DNA of 64,000 nucleotides from Arabidopsis thaliana (lineage: Eukaryota; Streptophyta; Magnoliopsida; Brassicales; Brassicaceae): positions 8,060,001 to 8,124,000 of the forward strand of contig NC_003076.8 in NCBI RefSeq assembly GCF_000001735.4, written 5' to 3'. This document shows positions 58,618-64,000 of this stretch, piece by piece. The stretch's first letter is position 1. Each line of letters opens with the position of its first letter. Under the pieces are notes generated by a model. That model had not been told where the DNA came from, made no database searches, and worked only from the letters and a program-made list of their open reading frames with translations. A program made the translations under genes and the position numbers.

Positions 58618-60993
58618 TTATGATGAATCACTCTCTTGAGTTTTGCCGTTGCAAGCTTCTACATCATTACTCTGACTGCTGTCGGAGTCTGTGAATTTCA
58701 AGTAGTTCTCGATGTTCTCTGAGCTTACGTTTCTCAGTTGGTCAAGCCACCGGTGTTGGCTATTCTGTTTGGGTCTCGGACGGTTGCTGATGGCTATGGC
58801 GAGGTCATTGGGAAAAAGATCTCGGAGGACAAAGGCGTGGATAATGGTGGTCACGAGCAGTGCGAACACGACTAACGTTGCAATGGCACATAGGACCACA
58901 CACATGATTTGAGTCATAGTGCTCTTAACCACTGTTGCGTACCTGATGGTAGCAATTGCAGCTCCGGTCATCGGAAAGGTGTACGCCCACCAGGACAGCG
59001 AAAATCTATGAGAAAAAAAAGTGTGAGAAAGTTGAGCTAGCGAATAACTAAAAATCAAACAGTAATAAAAGTAATTTTCTTAATCTTACTTGATTCCCCT
59101 GAAGAAATTGATCCGAACAGCCTATAAATCAAAGAAAGGGAAAATTTGTATTAGTAAATACTTTTCTGAAGAAGGAATATATATACAGCTAAGTTATATG
59201 TAAAACGTACCAATGAGAAATAGAGGAAAATGGCGATAAAGTAACAAACTTTGGAGCCATAATCGAAGGAGCCAGTGACCTTAGCCCAAGCCATGGAAGC
59301 AACACTTGGAGCCGCAACGAAGAGGAAGAAGACAGGATGAAGATCTTTAGGCAAAGTCTCGTTGGTCGGTAGCCTTTGGTAGAGAGTCACGAACAGAACC
59401 AAGTAATGAGCCATCCCAACAGCATAGAAGAATATAGGGCCTTCTCTAAGCCCCATGGACGCACCAAGCAAGGCCCCAACAAAGTTCCCAACGACCGAGA
59501 GATGGTTGGTCGGGTTGGCGACCCGGGAGAGCCGTCGTTGACCACCGGACATCCACTGACCGTAGATCTTAAGCTCAAGACAGATGAATGGAAACATGAG
59601 GAGGTACCAAAGGAAATGCGGCAAATCTGTAATTATGGAAGGTGGGACACCGAGGGCAAGGAAGAGTAAAGAAATGAAAGGAGCAAAGAAGAAGTTGATT
59701 CTGATTGGATGGTAGTATTCGCGGCGTACGGCTTCGAAGAAAAGGATGATCTTGAGGAGGTAGATGGTGGCGATAGTGAGGATCAAAGCCACTGAAATGA
59801 ACCATAGACCCTGGTTGATCCAGAGGGGTACGTGGAGGAACTTGGTTGGCTCTGCAGTGGCTAGGGTTTTCCACATTATGGCTTGGCTGCTCACTCCTAG
59901 GCACATACCGAAGGTGGAAATGGGGTAACGGAGAAGAAACGGCCACTTTTTATCATTTGGTAGAACGATCTCTTCTTGAGGCTGCGACGTAGGAAAAACA
60001 AAAGAGAGTTATAATTGAAACATGTCACTCGTTAATAAAAGAGAGTTATAAAACGTGTCACTTCTGACTTCTAGTAATGATATATTTTCGCAAAAAGGTC
60101 ATTAAAACAATTTACCACATGAATGCAATTCAAATGTAAAAGATACAAAAAAAACGTAGGTACGTACCCGTAGGGTCTCTAATTCAGGACCTTCTAAGGC
60201 GTCATAGTAACGGTCCACAGGCATGGCTTCATTGGTATTCAAATTTTGGTTATTCCGGTTTGGTGCCTCCGGTTCAACAGAAGCTGGTTTTCTTGTGAAT
60301 TGTCTCTCAAGTTTCCCCGACCAAGTCTTGAACGAGTTGTACCTGTTGTCTTTAAGCTTGTTCGCAGCCTGATTTTGATTTTGATGATGACCACTCTGAT
60401 GTTGTCGATGAAGATGATGATGATGATTATCATGGCTTTGACGACGATCATCATCACCATTACCGCTTTCTATGTAGAGAGATGAGACTTTGGTCATCGG
60501 CTGAGAGAGAAACTTGACGGATTTGCCAGTCGACCCACTGTTCTTGTGGTTTTCGGAAGACAAAGATGTTGTCGGGTCGGAGATCATGAGAACATTTGGT
60601 GAAGTTGGCATTGAAATTGATGGTTTTCTTTGATGAGTCCATGGTGTTGTCTCATTGTAGTTATGATGATGAGCTTCCATTGTGTCTATTGATCTTGATG
60701 TTTCTTGACCATTCTGTACATATAAATATATGTAACATAATTGTCTCGGAATTAGTTATATAATAAGTTTATAACCTAATTTTTGCGAGTGTGGAAAGTG
60801 ATAAATAAAATATGTAACATACCAAAGTAGTCGTGGAGGCATGCGATGGATGAAAACGACTGATTGAGTGAGGAAAAGGATGACCATTCTCTTTGTAATT
60901 GTCAAAGCCAACCATTTCTTCTGTTGTGGCTTTTCTCAGTAAAGTTGGAAGCTCTTCTTCTACTTGTATCACATAGTTTGGTTTCTCCTCCAT
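58618..60993 (-). CDS. SLAH3: S-type anion channel SLAH3
   Basis: Five coding exons on the minus strand (60993-60823, 60713-60168, 59981-59211, 59121-59090, 59005-58618) give 635 residues, the SLAH3 length. The long cytosolic N-terminus has Ser/Thr-rich stretches (kinase targets in the family) and a His-rich run (HDNHHHHLHRQHQSGHH). The TDT/SLAC1 channel domain (about 250-560) carries FPMTGAAIATIRYA and GLREGPIFFYAVGMAHY. A cytosolic C-terminus follows. SLAH3 conducts nitrate and chloride at the plasma membrane in guard cells and roots, and is activated by CPK-type kinases, nitrate and partner SLAH1 (established). The start at 60993 gives the known N-terminus MEEKPNYVIQ. A 12-codon in-frame upstream stretch is removed by the leader intron. 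Confidence 0.95.
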
Positions 60994-61016
60994 TTTTTTC
61001 TTCTTTTTAATTTCCT

Positions 61017-62627
61017 CTGTAACATCCAAATTGTTTACGTATTAATTGACACCTATAAAATTGAATTTTCTTTTTAATCTATAGTTAATTAATATTCTAA
61101 CTTGACTTGTATCATTGATTCATCATTAACACAAAAGATTGATGAGTATAGCCCTTGAAGTCAATATATAATTTTTTTAGATTGTTGAAAGCATATGCGA
61201 AGGAAAACAAAATATATATTATTCACAGTAAAAGGACTTCTAGCGAGTTCTTGATTCATTAGAATTTTACCTATTCCCTTCGCAATTGCTCTATAACATG
61301 GTTTGGAAAATGAATTTGGGATTTATATTTTCTAAAATCATAAACTAATAAAATCTAGTGGTTTAATTAGGCCGATAATTAAATAAATCTGACCTAAATT
61401 CTCCACATTTAAACATCATACCTAATATACATTTTGCAAAGTCTAGTGGTGTTGCCACTAAGCTGGTTTCCCAGCTGTATAGAATTAGACTATACTTAGT
61501 CACTTACCCTATATTTATTGGAAAATGATGCATGTTATCGGCTAGAAAGAAAAAAGAAGGCCACTATTGTTTGTTTATCCAAAACAATTGCACTTAAAAC
61601 CTATAAATACTAGTGTGCATTTGGGCGCCTTTGAGAATTCTCCTCAAATCAAACAACAATCATAAATAGAAAAACAAGAAAGCACAAAGAATAGAATAAA
61701 TACAGTTTTCTCTATTTTTTTCGTTTTCGAATTTTAAGCTTTCCTTTTGGTTTCTGACTTTGAGTGGAGTAAATTCTTTGAATATTTGTTTAAGAGAAAC
61801 TATAATTTTAGAAAACCAACAAAACTGTAATTTTAGAACTGCATTAATAAACCCTTTATTGCGATGTTCCACGTCAATGATCAAAGCTAAACCAATCTAA
61901 AACATCGCTGTTTCAAAAAGTCGTAGGTAAAATCAAGACTCCCATAATTAGGAAATTAAATATATAAAAAGCTAACTAAATTGGTTTTAATTAACGAAAC
62001 AAAAACTCCTATTAACAACAGAAATAAAATTATATATATATATATATATTTCTTTTTCCTTTCTTTTTGGCTGTACAAGAAAAAAACTTTAGAAGAAAAA
62101 AACAAAATAGCAAAAGATCTTAAATGGATGGTGTGGTGCTATGTGCCCATCAACTCATCGGGTCCACTTCAAAGTTATGGCTCGACCGGCCAACAACGCT
62201 TATGAATATTTACGCGTTTAAACGCTATTGTTCATGTTCCATCGCTTGTGAAAACCGGTTTGAACATATAAAAATCACATACATGTACTAGTATTAGTAA
62301 ACCAGGAATCTTTGTAAATTTTACATCACATTGGTTCACAGCTAAATTGGCATTTGGGGTTTAGTAAGGTAATTTTTGGTTTCTGGAATCAATTTGGGTT
62401 TAAGAAAGAAAGAACGAGGAGAAAAAAAAAAGAAAAGAAAAATCAATTAATAAATTTATTAGTTCGTAATAAGAACCCTAAGGTCATATAAAAGAAAATC
62501 AAGAATCGCATGTAGCCTATGCATGTTCTCAAGAAAGGATTCACAAAAATGTTGTTTGTGATGTAATGAACTTTGTTAACTACGAATCCAAAAACAAAAA
62601 AATGGAGAAATGGAATAAAACACTAAC
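61017..62627 (-). other. Leader intron of SLAH3
   Basis: On the minus strand a donor GTTAGT follows CGTCAG at 62628, and an acceptor TTACAG ends at 61017, 23 bases upstream of the SLAH3 ATG. The intron is 1.6 kb, AT-rich, and contains a (TA)n tract near 62029-62048. No coding sequence is supported. The 5' leader exon continues from 62628 to about 62800. Confidence 0.6.
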
Positions 62628-62809
62628 CTGACGATTTTGAAATTTTGCAGCCGTAGAAATCAGAAATGGTGTTTAAAATCTACAGATCTTCTCTTATTCT
62701 TGTAGAGATAAGAATTGTGTTTTGGTAGGGAAAGAAGCGAAGACGAATTAGGAGAAAATAGAAAAAAAGCGAGTTGGTTTGGGCGAAAACAAAACACGTC
62801 TTTGTACTA

Positions 62810-63098
62810 TAAATAAGTGTTCACGTAAGTACAGTTACGGAAACATGATAGTGTATGTATTTGTTAAATGTATAGCTGTAATTCAAAGCTTTCAACGTGG
62901 CCGTCTTCTTGTTGATCAACTAGTCATGGTTCACGTCATTGACAATCTCAAGTAATTTTTTGTTCTTTTTATTATTTTTTGTCACAATTATTTAGTTTTT
63001 TTAAGCATTGGTCAATAGGTGGTGGACCACATTATACGAAACGGCCAAAAAACAAGGAAATTTTTAAAATATATTTATGAAAATGAAGTTAATATGGT
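62810..63098. other. SLAH3 promoter region
   Basis: Upstream DNA of SLAH3. A CTATAAATA-type box on the plus strand near 62809-62817 (TATTTATAG on the coding strand) may be the TATA box. No gene is seen. Confidence 0.4.
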
Positions 63099-63108
63099 AT
63101 TTAACAAA

Positions 63109-63556
63109 GGGAAAAAACCCAAAAAAGATCTCAATTAATTTTTATTTGGACGTTTAATACCCAATTATTTTTTGTTGGAAGATAAATACACGAAATAATA
63201 AAATCGTACAATTTAATACACAAATAATTAATTGTTGTTATTTTCATACTCACGATCTCACAACAAAAATAAAATTGCAATTTATCCTTACCATCTCAAT
63301 TAACTATTTTTTTTTTGATAATATGATATTAATTTTATAATTTTGAATAAAAATTAATTTTATTAATATTTTAGTTTATGATAATATGATATTAATTTTT
63401 ATTGTGAGATCGTGAGTATGAAAATAACAACAATTACTTGTTTGTGTATTAAATTGCACGGTTTTATTACTTCGTGTATTTACTTTCCAACCAAAAACAA
63501 TTGGGTATTAAACGTCCAAATAAAAATTAGTTGAAGTTTTTTTTGGGTTTTTTAAC
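63109..63556. mobile_element. Mutator-type MITE with long inverted arms
   Basis: Two arms of about 160 bp (63109 to about 63272 and about 63390 to 63556) are near-complementary throughout, e.g. TTTTCATACTCACGATCTCA against its complement at 63402-63425, and the CCCAATTATTTTT/CGTTTAATACCC blocks. The direct repeat ATTTAACAAA flanks both sides (63099-63108, 63557-63566). A 9-10 bp target duplication with long inverted repeats is the mark of Mutator-like elements. Inside is a short direct repeat (GATAATATGATATTAATTTT) near 63318 and 63379. There is no coding capacity. Confidence 0.85.
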
Positions 63557-63566
63557 ATTTAACAAA

Positions 63567-64000
63567 TGCATAAAATATTATTTTGCAAAAGAAAAATAAA
63601 TAAATAACTTTGAGTCTTGGTTTGTTTGATAATTTTTCTAATTTTTTTTCTTTGTTAAATATAATTACATAAATGATAAGCTTTTAAATCTTTTCATAAT
63701 AAATATAACGTTTTTTTTTATCATATAAATGATGAGCTTTTTTGTTATTTATTCGTTTTTTGTTAATGTTTTAGAAATATAGTCAAGTTTTACTGGAAGG
63801 AAGAACAATACAATATGTTTGTTTGGGAGTAAATTCAGCTACGAAGTATATTTACCAATTACAATGCGACAAATAGATTTTAGATCCGCATGCACTTTTT
63901 TATAAACAGTTCTCCATATCCGTGTCTATCAGACATCTCCAAAAATTACTTAAGTGCAAAAAAGATAATTTGCATCATGCCACATAGAAAAAAGTTGACA
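63567..64000. other. Intergenic DNA to window edge
   Basis: AT-rich, with no gene or element recognised. Confidence 0.5.

Overview
This is nuclear DNA of a flowering plant. The genes are split by short AT-rich GT-AG introns, the spacers are AT-rich, and several proteins match known Arabidopsis thaliana proteins in content and exact length: DCR 484 aa, TPS21 547 aa, FRO4 and FRO5 699 aa each, MinD 326 aa, SLAH3 635 aa. I read it as A. thaliana chromosome 5, about AT5G23890 to AT5G24030. The identification rests on recognition of the proteins; no search was run.

Layout. 0-3 kb: 3' part of a gene for an SLH-domain, coiled-coil plastid protein (+). 4.2-5.6 kb: ribosomal protein L13e (-) with a leader intron. 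6.4-7.0 kb: a small signal-peptide/single-TM protein (+). 8.4-12.7 kb: kinesin KIN-10C (+, 19 exons). 13.4-14.1 kb: a small membrane protein (-). 14.6-16.0 kb: an mTERF protein (-). 16.6-19.7 kb: the BAHD acyltransferase DCR (-). 21.5-31.6 kb: a repeat-rich stretch made by an old duplication of a C2-domain gene plus its upstream region. The first copy is intact (22.8-23.4 kb). The second is a decayed stub (31.4-31.6 kb), and its upstream region is split by a 5.3-kb dead L1-type LINE. An Emigrant-like MITE lies between the copies. 33.0-35.1 kb: sesquiterpene synthase TPS21 (+). 36.3-37.6 kb: a second BAHD acyltransferase (+). 38.2-50.9 kb: a tandem duplication carrying the metalloreductases FRO4 and FRO5 (-). 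50.4-52.7 kb: a DUF819 membrane protein (-). 53.9-56.4 kb: a CrRLK1L receptor kinase (+). 56.7-57.7 kb: plastid-division ATPase MinD (+). 58.6-62.7 kb: S-type anion channel SLAH3 (-). 63.1-63.6 kb: a Mutator-type MITE.

These genes are not an operon, and most neighbours are functionally unrelated. Two groups may be linked. FRO4 and FRO5 are paralogous root metal reductases that share a distal cluster of GTAC motifs, the core of the SPL7 copper-response element. TPS21 is followed on the same strand by a BAHD acyltransferase, so specialised-metabolism genes sit together, although no oxidase lies between them.

I found no undescribed multi-gene system. The most interesting signals are evolutionary and regulatory: a PIF/Harbinger-type MITE about 50 bp upstream of the FRO4 TATA box with the matching empty site in FRO5; a near-identical FRO intron among diverged ones, which suggests gene conversion; the nested history of the C2-gene duplication; a GC-AG intron and a degenerate P-loop in the kinesin; and a long-armed Mutator-like palindrome with a target duplication.
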